Below are positions 8,828 through 18,457 of a DNA stretch of 64,000 bases, in pieces. Numbering within the stretch: position 1 is the first letter of the stretch; the number at the start of each line of letters is the position of its first letter. Under the pieces are notes generated by a model. It did not search any database. It had not been told where the DNA came from and worked only from the letters and a program-made list of their open reading frames with translations. The stretch covers positions 434,001 to 498,000 of the forward strand of contig NZ_BEDT01000001.1 of NCBI RefSeq assembly GCF_002260845.1, written 5' to 3'. Both the position numbers and the translations under genes were made by a program. This DNA comes from Pseudolactococcus reticulitermitis. Its GTDB lineage: Bacteria > Bacillota > Bacilli > Lactobacillales > Streptococcaceae.

Positions 8828-9274
8828 TTACTGTACTTGACTTTCTGTACCATCTGGATTGACAATAATAATGTCATATCCTGCGTACTGCGCTTTTAGT
8901 GCTTCAATATCAGATGACAAATCTGATGTCTCCGTTGATATTTCTCCAAGTGGTACAGCTATTTCTGGTACAAAATCATAAGTACACTCGGGCACTGTTT
9001 CAATTGGTGGTGGCGTTGTCGTTGAGGGAGTTTGTGGCGCTGAAACAGGTGCTGCTTTACTTTCAGCAACTACCTGTTTTTCACTAGAACTCTTTTCACT
9101 TGTGACTGCTTTGGAAGATTCCGAAACTGACTTAAACTCAAATGAGTTAGCATTTTCTTTTTTGATTGTTTCTTCTGAGCGATCGCCACCAATTAAAAAA
9201 TAAGCACCAAACCCAATGATACTTACCGCAACGACTGCAAAAATCGCAAATAAGATTTTTAAAAATTTATTCAC
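8828..9274 (-). CDS. Single-pass membrane protein with Ser/Pro-rich external stalk (148 aa)
   Basis: GTG start at 9274 chosen because GGTGAGG lies a few bases upstream. One transmembrane helix (about residues 4-28, FLKILFAIFAVVAVSIIGFG) is followed by a low-complexity Ser/Lys/Glu then Pro/Thr stalk and a short C-terminal domain. It is located directly after the adhesin gene, so a surface or mating-pair role is plausible. No family recognised. Confidence 0.7.
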   Translation of the reverse strand: MNKFLKILFAIFAVVAVSIIGFGAYFLIGGDRSEETIKKENANSFEFKSVSESSKAVTSEKSSSEKQVVAESKAAPVSAPQTPSTTTPPPIETVPECTYDFVPEIAVPLGEISTETSDLSSDIEALKAQYAGYDIIIVNPDGTESQVQ

Positions 9275-9354
9275 GGTACACCTCACCTTCTTTTTGTTTT
9301 ATTGGGCTTCACACCCCATCTGCACGTTCCTCTAGTCGTGGTTTAGTTGATTAA

Positions 9355-12300
9355 CTATTTCTTGATTTTATCTTTATCGCCTCTTAGAGCTTTAAAGATG
9401 ACCTTGTGCTTTATGATTGTAACGATTACCACAATCAAGCCACCAATAGCAGTTGCGAGAAGTGCTTTCCCCTCGCCAGTTTTAGGTAGGAAAATTTTAA
9501 TAACTTGATTGACTGGCTTAGGTTTCTTACCATACCATTTGTCTTTATCCCCAACAGTCTTAACACTAATTGTGCCTTTAGCTGATACTGTGATTTCATC
9601 ACTATGCACCTCACCTGCCGTGATAGATTCAAGTGTACCTGTTCCAACAATATAGCCACCAACTGGCAATTCAAGTAGTTTGCCATCAAGTTCAAGTGCG
9701 CCATCTTTATTAGTTGTAAGCGCCTTACCATTGTAAGTCCACTTGATCTCTTTGACATCATGATTACCGTCAAGCGTTTTATCCGTCAACTTGATATGAG
9801 TCAGACTTTCAGTTCCGTTGTTTGTCACACGAAAATTGATTGTTTGAGCTTTGTCGCCTAATTCAACCGCTGTCTGTTCAGTATCAGAATCGCCCTTACC
9901 TAAGTTATCAGGCTTATCAAGATGATTGCCTATGCCACCCTTAGAGATAGCTTCACTTGATTTCTCGACATCAACTAATGGTTTAGGTTTAAAGCCATGC
10001 CATTCATCATCATCTCCAACCTTTTCATTTGATTTGACACCGACACCTGACACGGTAATCTTATCAGCGTGAGTTTCGCCACCGATTAATTTTTCAATCG
10101 TGCCAGTTGCTTCAATCGTTTCGCCAACTTTCAGGACAAAGACCTTGCCATCAAGTAGGAAAATGCCAGACTTATCAACCGTAAGCACCTTGCCTTTGTA
10201 AGTCCACTTAATATCTTTCACTTGTTTTGTACCAGTGATTGTTTTATCCAGAGCTTTCAAGTTCGTTAAATCATCCTCGCCGTTGTTGGTAGCCTTGAAA
10301 AAGATTTTAGTGCTATCGCCACTAATTTCAAAAGCTGTCTCTTTGGTGTCATGATCGCCTAGACTGATATTATTAGGCTTATCTTTGCCGTTTCCGTTAC
10401 CACCTTTGGTAATCTCAGCATTTGCTTTCTCAATGTCAATGGACGGCTTAGGCTTGTGTCCGTGCCATTCGTCATCATCTCCGACTTCACGTTTAGATTC
10501 CAGACCAAGCGCCACAACCTCTACAATATCCGCATGGTCTTCCCCACCAACTAATTTTTCAAGCGTACCAGTTCCCTCAATCGTTTCGCCAACTTTCAGG
10601 ACAAGAGCTTGACCGTCAAGAAAAAGCACTCCGAACTTATCAATCGTAAGTGCTTTACCTTTATACGTGAACTGAATAGCTTTCACTTGCTTTGTACCAG
10701 TGATTGTTTTATCAATAACCTTGAGATTGGTTAAATCATCTTCACCATTATTGGTAATTTTGAAGAAAATTTTAGTGCTATCGCCAGTTACTTCAAAAGC
10801 AGTTTCTTTAGTGTCATGATCATGTTCGCCTAAATTATTGACACTATCTTCATAGTTACCAATGCCGTTTTTAGTAATCTCGCCATTAGTTTTTTCAATG
10901 TCGATTGACGGCACAGGGGGTGCACCTTTATCTGTTAACGTTATTTTGGATAAACTGATAAACGGCACACCGTCTGATACAACACCAGCAAGGCTGCCTG
11001 AGATGTTGTCATTTTTATCTGTCGTCTGATTATCGCTTTGACTAAAGACACGCTTAGAAAATGGTTTTGACCCGTCAGGTTGATAGCTTGCCGTAATCGT
11101 GATGATGTCAGTTTTAGGATCAGTAATCATGCGAATGTAGATTGGTCTAATTGGCTGATAACCGTTAGGAAGGGTTGCCATGTCCTCAGTTATCACATAA
11201 TCGCCATAGACAAGTTCAGCACTAGCATAGCCGTCCTCGTCTCCCTTGATCCCCGTCGTTATTGTTTGAGCAGCAGCATCTGTCCCTGCAAGTGGCGCAA
11301 TATTAAATTTCACACCATTAAATCCAGATTCCGCAGATTCCCCAGCAATTTCAACGAGTTTTTGGATGATGAGTTTAGCCTTGATTACTTGTTCTTTCGA
11401 GTGGGTATCAGACGTGATCACATTAGCCGTTTGATCATCTTGTTTTTTGATTTCAAACGGTATTTCTGAGCTGTCTAAGGCGTAACCAATAGGCGCATTT
11501 AATTCTTTCCAAACATATTTTCCAAGAGGTAAATTACCAATGTAGACGGTTAGTTTCGTATCATCAACACCGACCACGATATTATCACCATGCTTGACAA
11601 CTCTGCCGTTAATAACTGATTCGGTAACTTTTTCGCCTGAGATAAGTTTGGCTTTAGGCATCGCTGACCATTTGACCGGTTCACCTTTTTTATGAGGGCT
11701 AGAGCCGTCGGAATCATCCCCGTAGAATAAACCATATTCAGCTGTTTTCATTTCAGCTTTCCCTTGAGCTTTTTCACCCGTGGCTTTATCAGACTTCCAA
11801 AGTTTATTTTCGCCCTTAACCTCCTGATTTGTGCCCTGAGCTGTACCGTAGACAATCTCAGTTTGATTATCTTGCCAAGTCAAGGTCACTTCAATTGGTT
11901 TGAAAGTGTTGACAAAGCCAGCGCTTGCCTTAGTTTCATCTAGCTTATACTTGCCCAGAGGTAGATTTTTAAAGACGAGTTTTCCGGCTTTGTCCGTCTT
12001 AGCCGTGTAGACTTTCCCGTCAGTTAGGCTTGTCAATCTCAGTTCATTATCTACCAAGGTATAGTTTGCATTCCACATCTCGTCACCGGACTCGGCCCCT
12101 CTTTTCGTGACCGTAATCTCACCCATGACCGGCTTATTTTCAACTTTGACGACTGGTGCAGCATCTCCTTTTTTACCAACAACGACTGTCACCTTGTAAG
12201 TTTTAGGGTTGTGCGTTTGACCCGTCACAGATGTCACGGAACTTGCCCGCTCTTTAAGCGTATATTCACCAGGTTTTAATTTGGGACTTTCAACCGCGCT

Positions 12301-13512
12301 ACCATTTACAGGGATTGCAATATCTCCGACATCTTTACCATCTTTATCATAGATGTCAAAAACAAGTGGTAAAAAGCTATACAAATTATTAGGCATTGCA
12401 TCATCGTACCCTAAAAGAGACTTATCCAACTTAAACGTTCCGTCCAGGACAACTTTGATATCCGTTCTACCAAAAATCCCCAAAGCAATTGTGGATTTTT
12501 GATTTTCTCCGTCATACTTAACAACATTGGTTGTATTAGTTGAGACCTTAATCAAACTTTTAGCACCAAGTATTTTGCCATCCGTTTCATTTGTTGTGGT
12601 ACTCGGCCCAACTAACACACCATTATCTAGTGTAATTTGTGTATTTGATGATAAGATGATTCCTTGAAGTCCTAACGTATCATAACTAACGCGTTGAGAA
12701 GAATCAATATCCGAATAGCGAGTGGCTTGTAGCACGCTATCAATCTCCGCACCCGTATTATGATTGATTAGCGTATAGCTAAAAGTAACTTGATCAAGTT
12801 GCGCAACACCAGATGTATTCCACCAACCTACACCTCCTGATCCTGTGCCACCTCCTGATCCCGTTTCCCCCTCACCGGGACCACCAGTCGCCCCTTCAAA
12901 GGGTGCACCAACATCAATTTGAAGTGTCCCGTCACTTGCTTGCCCCTGGAGCGCAACCATGAGTCCTGTTTTGGGAAGTGCTGTATTACTCGCATTGTCA
13001 ATCGGATTGTAAGAGTTTAAAGTCAGCTTCACATCAATTGGGATAATATTATCTGACATATCCTTGACAGACCCCATATTCTTAATCAAGATACTTTGAC
13101 CTTCATCCATTCTGAGCGCTTGTGCACCCGCAAATCCATCTTGTCGCATAAAATAGCCAATACCAGTCGTTGGAACACTGCGAGTCCCATCAATTGTTGT
13201 ATTAGACTGCCAAGCAAGGTTGTTTGCGACATACTTTACAGAGTTGGCTTTGTCACCAACAACTGCCCGAACAACATCTGAAAATTTTTCAGATGACATA
13301 TCATTATTGGGCGTTTTGACAACGGGTTTACCATTAGCTGTCCCAATCGTTACCGCACCAGTGTCACTGAGTTCATCTGCCTTAACGACAACGACTTGAA
13401 ATAGTTGCGTAAGTGGGGAGGTTTGACTCACCGCTATCCCACCACCAACTAATATCGCAAGGGCACTTGACGTATAGAGCCATTTTTTCCCTGATTTCCA
13501 TTTTTTATTCAC
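9355..13512 (-). CDS. Large LPXTG cell-wall adhesin with Cna-B/SpaA-like domains and three long tandem repeats
   Basis: Sortase-anchored surface protein of 1385 residues. It has a GTG start with GAGG upstream, a KxYKxGKxW-like signal (KKWKSGKKWLYTSSALAI), an N-terminal region with a Gly-rich spacer (GGPGEGETGSGGGTGSGG), and SpaA/Cna-B-like folds such as GKLVFKNLPLGKYKLDETKA. Then come three repeats of about 155 residues, and a C-terminal sorting signal FLPKTGEGKA with hydrophobic helix and basic tail. Adhesins in ICE transfer regions can promote cell contact for mating; that role is inferred. The gene is flanked by a terminator on its upstream side, so it may have its own promoter. Confidence 0.93.
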   Translation of the reverse strand: MNKKWKSGKKWLYTSSALAILVGGGIAVSQTSPLTQLFQVVVVKADELSDTGAVTIGTANGKPVVKTPNNDMSSEKFSDVVRAVVGDKANSVKYVANNLAWQSNTTIDGTRSVPTTGIGYFMRQDGFAGAQALRMDEGQSILIKNMGSVKDMSDNIIPIDVKLTLNSYNPIDNASNTALPKTGLMVALQGQASDGTLQIDVGAPFEGATGGPGEGETGSGGGTGSGGVGWWNTSGVAQLDQVTFSYTLINHNTGAEIDSVLQATRYSDIDSSQRVSYDTLGLQGIILSSNTQITLDNGVLVGPSTTTNETDGKILGAKSLIKVSTNTTNVVKYDGENQKSTIALGIFGRTDIKVVLDGTFKLDKSLLGYDDAMPNNLYSFLPLVFDIYDKDGKDVGDIAIPVNGSAVESPKLKPGEYTLKERASSVTSVTGQTHNPKTYKVTVVVGKKGDAAPVVKVENKPVMGEITVTKRGAESGDEMWNANYTLVDNELRLTSLTDGKVYTAKTDKAGKLVFKNLPLGKYKLDETKASAGFVNTFKPIEVTLTWQDNQTEIVYGTAQGTNQEVKGENKLWKSDKATGEKAQGKAEMKTAEYGLFYGDDSDGSSPHKKGEPVKWSAMPKAKLISGEKVTESVINGRVVKHGDNIVVGVDDTKLTVYIGNLPLGKYVWKELNAPIGYALDSSEIPFEIKKQDDQTANVITSDTHSKEQVIKAKLIIQKLVEIAGESAESGFNGVKFNIAPLAGTDAAAQTITTGIKGDEDGYASAELVYGDYVITEDMATLPNGYQPIRPIYIRMITDPKTDIITITASYQPDGSKPFSKRVFSQSDNQTTDKNDNISGSLAGVVSDGVPFISLSKITLTDKGAPPVPSIDIEKTNGEITKNGIGNYEDSVNNLGEHDHDTKETAFEVTGDSTKIFFKITNNGEDDLTNLKVIDKTITGTKQVKAIQFTYKGKALTIDKFGVLFLDGQALVLKVGETIEGTGTLEKLVGGEDHADIVEVVALGLESKREVGDDDEWHGHKPKPSIDIEKANAEITKGGNGNGKDKPNNISLGDHDTKETAFEISGDSTKIFFKATNNGEDDLTNLKALDKTITGTKQVKDIKWTYKGKVLTVDKSGIFLLDGKVFVLKVGETIEATGTIEKLIGGETHADKITVSGVGVKSNEKVGDDDEWHGFKPKPLVDVEKSSEAISKGGIGNHLDKPDNLGKGDSDTEQTAVELGDKAQTINFRVTNNGTESLTHIKLTDKTLDGNHDVKEIKWTYNGKALTTNKDGALELDGKLLELPVGGYIVGTGTLESITAGEVHSDEITVSAKGTISVKTVGDKDKWYGKKPKPVNQVIKIFLPKTGEGKALLATAIGGLIVVIVTIIKHKVIFKALRGDKDKIKK
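9516..10911 (-). repeat. Three tandem 465-bp repeats inside the adhesin gene
   Basis: Units at about 10448-10911, 9982-10447 and 9516-9981, each encoding roughly 155 residues that begin with (S/L)(I/V)D(I/V)EK, contain DTKETAFE or DTEQTAVE, LTNLK or LTHIK, a G(K)xL segment, HADxI(T/V)V or HSDEITV, and end VGDDDEWHG or VGDKDKWYG plus KPKP. The first two units are the most alike at the DNA level, which points to recent duplication and makes copy number prone to change. Confidence 0.85.
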
Positions 13513-13581
13513 AATTTGCCTCTTTCTAGTTTCGTAAACAAAATAAAAAGCGTTCAGTCGAGCGCTTATTTTTGAGCAATA

Positions 13582-13613
13582 AATAAGACAAGCATTTTAT
13601 CTCTTGTCTTATT
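13582..13613 (-). terminator. Perfect 11-bp stem terminator upstream of the adhesin gene
   Basis: AATAAGACAAG pairs perfectly with CTTGTCTTATT around a 10-base loop. It lies between the stop of the 194-residue protein gene (13631) and the adhesin start (13512), with A/T tracts on both sides, so it could end transcription of the upstream transfer genes. Confidence 0.6.
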
Positions 13614-13630
13614 ATGATTATCTTTACTTA

Positions 13631-14215
13631 TTATTTTGCATAAACATTGAGTGATTCATCGCCACCCATAACTGAGTGCCCTTTTTCAAGTGCCCCTTGC
13701 TCAGCTGGTGTTGTATTGCCCCACTGATTACCTGGACTTGGTGCTTGTTGTGCAGGCGGCGTGGGAGTTGATTGACTTGGCGAGTTAGGGACTTCAGATT
13801 GTCCTGAATAGTTGTCATTAGGTTGCATATCTGGTTGGACTTGTTGTTGCGGTTCACTGACAGCTTGAGCTGCTTGTTCCGCTTGAGCTTTGGCATCATT
13901 TTCTGCCTGCACTTTAGCTGCTAATTCTGCTTGAACCTTATCCCTGGCTTGCTTGTCTGCCGCATCTTTTTGTGCCTTTTCCTGAGCAGCCTGGTCAGCC
14001 TTATCCTTTGATGCTTTATCCGCTTTTAAATGCTTATCCAGTTTCGCCTTTTTATCAGATTCTAGCTTTTCTTGTTTATTTTTAGCTTCACTTACAACAT
14101 TTTGATGATGAACAACTGTAGCTGTACCAAAACCAATCAAGATAAGGAAAACGCCACCTATAATCAAGCGCTGCCTGAGTGTTGTTGCTTTAATTTTTTC
14201 TAAAAGGTTATTCAT
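13631..14215 (-). CDS. Membrane-anchored Ala/Lys/Gln-rich coiled-coil protein (194 aa)
   Basis: One transmembrane helix at about residues 17-37 (LIIGGVFLILIGFGTATVV) is followed by a charged Ala/Lys/Gln coiled coil (residues 40-120) and a Pro/Gln/Ser-rich C-terminus. No sorting motif is present. This layout is common in ICE accessory proteins but does not define a function. A terminator follows the stop codon. Confidence 0.75.
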   Translation of the reverse strand: MNNLLEKIKATTLRQRLIIGGVFLILIGFGTATVVHHQNVVSEAKNKQEKLESDKKAKLDKHLKADKASKDKADQAAQEKAQKDAADKQARDKVQAELAAKVQAENDAKAQAEQAAQAVSEPQQQVQPDMQPNDNYSGQSEVPNSPSQSTPTPPAQQAPSPGNQWGNTTPAEQGALEKGHSVMGGDESLNVYAK

Positions 14216-14435
14216 TTTTTATATCCTCTTTTCAATTCTCCTCATGACTATCTCACACTTTTATTATCCCATATCAAGCCGCATACTACAATGATTATCA
14301 TTATAGTATCTAACTTTATCAACCATAGATACTTGATATAGCTTACTATTATATCAATAGGATAAGTTGCTTAATTTACTAAATTATCATCAAAAATATG
14401 TTATTCCCAAAACATCCACCCGTTTTGCTTAATGA

Positions 14436-14717
14436 TTAAGCACCCAAAATATCAGCTAAAGTTTTAGCCTCCATCCGAGCACCTTTCATCGCCTTATTAT
14501 AAGCATAGACAACCCCATCAATCTTTTTAAGAGAGCCGTTTAAAGCCTCTTTAAAGAGCACATTGATGTCCGTTTCTTCTACTCGTTTCAGCCTATTTTC
14601 CAAAGTTTTATTACTAGAATTGACTTCTTTAATTTGTCCCGCTTCTAATTGCGTCAAAATTTCATTTGCCAATCCTCTAATTTCTACTTCTGATGCACTG
14701 ATTTCTTTTTTTGCCAT
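14436..14717 (-). CDS. Small hypothetical protein downstream of the relaxase (93 aa)
   Basis: Start taken at 14717 (MAKKEISAS) because GAGG lies 8 bases upstream. Soluble, helical, charged protein without recognised motif. It sits 73 bases after the relaxase stop; a role as a relaxase accessory or regulator is possible from position alone. Confidence 0.7.
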   Translation of the reverse strand: MAKKEISASEVEIRGLANEILTQLEAGQIKEVNSSNKTLENRLKRVEETDINVLFKEALNGSLKKIDGVVYAYNKAMKGARMEAKTLADILGA

Positions 14718-14790
14718 TAACGACACCTCATATTTTCTAAAGTTTTAGATTACCCCAAACCCAAAAGAAATAGTGTATTTTTGATGATTG

Positions 14791-16065
14791 TTAGTCCATT
14801 AAAATCGTTGGATTGAATTGTTTTTTCAGTTCAAGCTCCTCCAACATAGCGTATTGTGTCCTCACATTTTCAAGTCTTTTCTCCATGACCTCCGTGATCT
14901 CCCCTGATTCCAAGATGTCCTCCAGAAAATTTCGATTAACAATCCGATCATATTCTTTCACAAGTGCCAATGAATTTGAGACCTGATAGTAGAGCCAACG
15001 AACAGTACGCATGATGTCATAAGGTTCTGCCTGAGTCGTCAATTTCAAATAATCCACATTGCCAAATAGTCGCTGCCACTTCTCGTCAGGTATATAAGAC
15101 CCCCACTTTTCGTCAATCCCCTGATAAACGGATAAGCGTTGATTGATTAACCCCCGAACCATATCCCCTAGATCATACCCTTCGATAAATTTCATGACGA
15201 GCGCCTGAGCTGTATCGTGTGAATAGCGTACTTCATACCGATTCCAGATACCGAAAATTTCCAGTGATTCCTCAACCGTGATTTTTTCTTTTTTCGCAAG
15301 TTCAAAACGCTTTTCATAAAAATTGAAATAGAGTGACGACTGCCTCGAACCGAAATAGACAGATACCCCTTTATCATCTGGCGCGTCAAAATTTTCATTA
15401 TTGATGATGCCACCACCGACGTGCTCCCAACTTCTAAATTGTTTTGTTTTGATTAGACCGCTATTCATTTTTTCAATGATACTCGGAATCTGAAAATGTT
15501 TACTTCCATTGCCATAGCCTTGGTATAAGTCATCTAAAGCTATATCAATTCTGGTAATATTGGTGTCCTCATGAAATACCATCGAACGTTCTAACCATGA
15601 CTGCCAAGTTAAGCCTGTATTTTCAAAATATAGCTCCATTTCACGGCAGCCCTGACCTGATAACTGTAAGGTTAAATTGTAGTTACCACGCGCCTCCGCA
15701 TCGTAATAGTATAAAATCCAGATATTACCAAAGCGCAAAGATGAATTATAACCGTACAAACCAGATGCCACACTGACAAAATTGGTGTAGGAAATGAACA
15801 AGATAGTTTCGACAAAGTATTCTATATCTCGAATATTCTTGAAGGTCATGCGCAGATAGTCAATCATCATCCGCAAAGGGTTTTCAGAGTTATTATTGAT
15901 CAACCCTAGCCTCATTTTGATTTCTCGAAATTTATCGGATGTTAATCTGTTTCTACCGGTTTCAAGTTTCTTAACCTGATCTAAGCTAAGTCCTGTTTTT
16001 TCGGATAACTCTTTTTGAGTCATCTGCAATGATTTCCTAAATTCTTTCAGTCTGTAACCGTCCAT
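14791..16065 (-). CDS. MobT-family relaxase (Tn916 Orf20 type, Rep_trans fold)
   Basis: DNA-nicking protein that starts conjugative transfer at oriT. An N-terminal helix-turn-helix (LQMTQKELSEKTGLSLDQVKKLETGRNRLT, positions 14-43) precedes the replication-initiator-type catalytic domain. The segment ITRIDIALDD (about residues 168-177) carries the metal-binding or catalytic acidic residues of this family, and FNFYEKR (about 248-254) contains a conserved candidate catalytic Tyr. The 424-residue length fits MobT. A GGAG ribosome site precedes ATG, and the oriT-like region lies directly upstream, between this gene and the coupling protein gene as in Tn916. Confidence 0.93.
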   Translation of the reverse strand: MDGYRLKEFRKSLQMTQKELSEKTGLSLDQVKKLETGRNRLTSDKFREIKMRLGLINNNSENPLRMMIDYLRMTFKNIRDIEYFVETILFISYTNFVSVASGLYGYNSSLRFGNIWILYYYDAEARGNYNLTLQLSGQGCREMELYFENTGLTWQSWLERSMVFHEDTNITRIDIALDDLYQGYGNGSKHFQIPSIIEKMNSGLIKTKQFRSWEHVGGGIINNENFDAPDDKGVSVYFGSRQSSLYFNFYEKRFELAKKEKITVEESLEIFGIWNRYEVRYSHDTAQALVMKFIEGYDLGDMVRGLINQRLSVYQGIDEKWGSYIPDEKWQRLFGNVDYLKLTTQAEPYDIMRTVRWLYYQVSNSLALVKEYDRIVNRNFLEDILESGEITEVMEKRLENVRTQYAMLEELELKKQFNPTILMD

Positions 16066-16083
16066 TAATTTTACTCCATTGAT

Positions 16084-16140
16084 TCAGGTGCCAAAAAAAT
16101 TGGACAAAAGTGCCAATTTTGAACACCCCTTTAACCCTTC
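16084..16140. promoter_or_regulatory. Repeated GTGCCAA motifs upstream of the relaxase
   Basis: Two direct copies of GTGCCAA followed by A/T (starting near 16089 and 16110) lie just ahead of the relaxase start. The relaxase carries its own helix-turn-helix, so binding sites for the relaxase or for an oriT-binding factor are possible. This is inferred from position and repetition only. Confidence 0.35.
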
Positions 16141-16185
16141 CCCCGTCTAGCATGAGAGGTAATAAAACTGGCGTTTTTTGAAAAT

Positions 16186-16305
16186 GTTACCCCCCTATTA
16201 GAATACGGGGTAACATGAGCATCGGAAAGGTTAGTATCCGGCACGGAGACGCAGGCTCCGCTTCGCTACGCCTGCTTGCCTACTACTAACTTTCCGATAG
16301 CTCAT
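16186..16305. other. oriT-like structured region between relaxase and coupling protein genes
   Basis: Contains GTTACCCC (16186-16193) pairing perfectly with GGGGTAAC (16207-16214) around a 13-base loop. It is followed by a long inverted repeat, 16215-16236 against 16284-16305 (ATGAGC, ATCGGAAAG, TTAGTA with two bulges), which encloses a second hairpin GCAGGC/GCCTGC (16251-16256 and 16270-16275). In Tn916-type elements the nick site lies between these same two genes, and the C-rich/G-rich hairpin is typical. The exact nick site is not determined; part of the region could instead act as a single-strand origin. Confidence 0.65.
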
Positions 16306-17975
16306 TAATCATCTTCGACTGACTGAATAAACTGCTCAATCGCTTTAGATAAAGTCACCCCTTCAGAACGTTTATAGGCTAAAACGGATGCAAAAAAGTC
16401 TTTATCCTGATCATCATAGCTATAGCGCCCTTTAATGCCCTTGTCAAAATAGATACCGCTGTCAGCTAATAATTGAGTCGCCCTTTGCACTACAGTAGGA
16501 CTTGTCCCCAATGCTTTTGCGAGCTGCTCCCTAGAAAACGTTTGATCATCTGATACTTCAGGTATTTTAGACCTATTTTTTATCTCAGCCTGGATAATCT
16601 GATCATAGTCAGCTATTTCAAGTTTAGGTAATTTTGCATACTCCTCAAAAAAATCGAATCCCCGATCAAACGACACATACGGTGAGTAAAATTCCTCAAT
16701 GACTTCACCAAAATTTCCGGTATAGCCTCGACCTCGAACTGCCTGACCATTAATTTCCTTGATTGTTTTAAATTCCTTTTGACTCGCTTCCTCACCAAAT
16801 GCAATAGAATAGCCCGTGCTAGATAAAACACCCACCGTGATCCGTTTCATCAGCTGATCACGGATATTAGACGGTACGGCATCCACACCTGCTTTTTGTA
16901 AAGACAAAATTAAAAAGACTCCAGCTTGGCGTCCTTTTTGGGCAATTTGTTGTAGCGCGTTAAGATACTCCGCAGCTAAACGACTGCCACGCATCCCCTC
17001 TAATTCACTTGTCATCGCACCAACTTCATCAATAATCACGAAAGTTGGTTTCATACCATAGTCAGAGTAATCAAGCCCCATTTTGTTTTGGGGACTTTGA
17101 CGCATATAATCATAACGCTGATTCATAATTTTCCAGGCATGGATCACGCATTTGACAATATCAGAGACTTCAAAATAAACTTGACCATTGAATACCTCGT
17201 ACCTTTCCAAATTTGCGAGGTCAGCGCGTTTGGGATCACAGATATAGAGATTACCAATTTTTGCCAAAGCTAAAATCAAGATAAACAGTAAGACTGATTT
17301 CCCTCCGCCAGTCCCACCGGATATTAACAGATGCGGCTCTTTCCTAAAATCCCAATAAACGGTTTCCATTAAGCGTAAACCCTGAGCTGTCATCTCAACT
17401 TTATCGACTGAAATTCGTCCAAGATATTTTTGGAAGGCTATCGTATAGATGATATAGCCGTCTAATATCTGCCGATCCATTAAGTCACCCGAAAAAGTCG
17501 TCTCCAATTGCGGCCCAATTTGTAAAAACTTTTGTTCACTTTTTGTGCCTCGCAACTCAAACGAAACTTCAACCGTGTGTTTATTTTGTCGCAAGTACGC
17601 TCGCTCAAACTTGATTTTCTCTGCCTTATTTTCTCTTTTTACCGTATTGTAAAATTTGGAATAAAACATTTTTCGTCTCAAAAAATACAATGAGCGTAGT
17701 CTTGTGAAAAAGACAACGTGCCTTTCAAGCTCAATCTCGATTTTAAGAGCAACTAATAATAGGATAATCAAAATGCCTAGTGCAAGCGGCACACGTACTA
17801 GCACATTTTCTTGAAAATAAGCTAACACTTCACCATCATGAAAGTAAACATAGCTACCTAGCCCAAGCAAAATCGGTGAAAACAAGACAAAAGTGACAAT
17901 GAGTCTCTGATGCTTATACCAATCTCTGACCCTGAATCCTCTATACTTCCAAAAAAAGCGAAGAATTTTTTTCAT
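16305..17975 (-). CDS. FtsK/SpoIIIE-type coupling protein TcpA (Tn916 Orf21 type)
   Basis: Membrane ATPase that brings the relaxase-DNA complex to the channel. Two N-terminal transmembrane segments (about residues 25-45 and 60-80) precede the FtsK-like motor domain with Walker A ISGGTGGGKSVLL and Walker B TFVIIDEVGAM. Downstream of these is the IAQKGRQAGVFLILSLQKAG segment usual in this family. The ATG at 17975 has AGGTGG upstream and is preferred over a GTG nine bases earlier. The gene is intact and ends inside the oriT-like inverted repeat. Confidence 0.95.
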   Translation of the reverse strand: MKKILRFFWKYRGFRVRDWYKHQRLIVTFVLFSPILLGLGSYVYFHDGEVLAYFQENVLVRVPLALGILIILLLVALKIEIELERHVVFFTRLRSLYFLRRKMFYSKFYNTVKRENKAEKIKFERAYLRQNKHTVEVSFELRGTKSEQKFLQIGPQLETTFSGDLMDRQILDGYIIYTIAFQKYLGRISVDKVEMTAQGLRLMETVYWDFRKEPHLLISGGTGGGKSVLLFILILALAKIGNLYICDPKRADLANLERYEVFNGQVYFEVSDIVKCVIHAWKIMNQRYDYMRQSPQNKMGLDYSDYGMKPTFVIIDEVGAMTSELEGMRGSRLAAEYLNALQQIAQKGRQAGVFLILSLQKAGVDAVPSNIRDQLMKRITVGVLSSTGYSIAFGEEASQKEFKTIKEINGQAVRGRGYTGNFGEVIEEFYSPYVSFDRGFDFFEEYAKLPKLEIADYDQIIQAEIKNRSKIPEVSDDQTFSREQLAKALGTSPTVVQRATQLLADSGIYFDKGIKGRYSYDDQDKDFFASVLAYKRSEGVTLSKAIEQFIQSVEDD

Positions 17976-17989
17976 ATCAGCCACCTATT

Positions 17990-18457
17990 CTATTTTTTCG
18001 GCATCTTATCATCTTTTTTAGGCACTTCTGCCTTAACAGCTCCGGCCTTTGAAATACCTGCCGCAAAAAGTTTATAGCCATTGTTACTACGGTTACCGCC
18101 TTGTGGGATCGCATAATAAGCTACTCGAATCCCTTCAAGTACAACTTCATCATTAAAGGCAATGCCTAACGCTTCAAAGTCAGCAGGTGTCACACCAACA
18201 ATGGTAAATTTAATCACCTCGGATTGCACGCTACTGCGTAAGTCAACGTCAATTCCTAAAATCTCCCCAGTTGAGGCTTGCGGGTAGCTGCCGTCAGCGT
18301 TCCGTGGTTGTGTCAAATCATCTTCAAAGGCAAACAAAGGTTTTGCCTCACGTAATGTCAACTTCCCAAAAAGTTGATCCAATTGCAAAGCGGCCGTAAT
18401 ATCACGGTAGTCTTTACCCATTATTTTTTGTTTGTCAAATTTAAGTCCAATAGCCAT
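17990..18457 (-). CDS. DUF961 / YdcP-family ICE protein (Tn916 Orf22 type)
   Basis: A 155-residue protein with the family core QLFGKLTLREAKPLF and a C-terminal EVVLEGIRVAYYAIPQ. DUF961 proteins are encoded in pairs at the start of Tn916-family transfer operons; their molecular role is not settled. Its ATG overlaps the stop of the paired gene (TAATG), with GGAGG upstream. The last 20 residues are charged and vary between elements. Confidence 0.9.
   Translation of the reverse strand: MAIGLKFDKQKIMGKDYRDITAALQLDQLFGKLTLREAKPLFAFEDDLTQPRNADGSYPQASTGEILGIDVDLRSSVQSEVIKFTIVGVTPADFEALGIAFNDEVVLEGIRVAYYAIPQGGNRSNNGYKLFAAGISKAGAVKAEVPKKDDKMPKK

Noticed and set aside
9516-10911. CRISPR or insertion-sequence origin of the three repeats
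   Set aside because: Units are 465 bp, in frame, without spacers or inverted ends; they are protein domain duplications.
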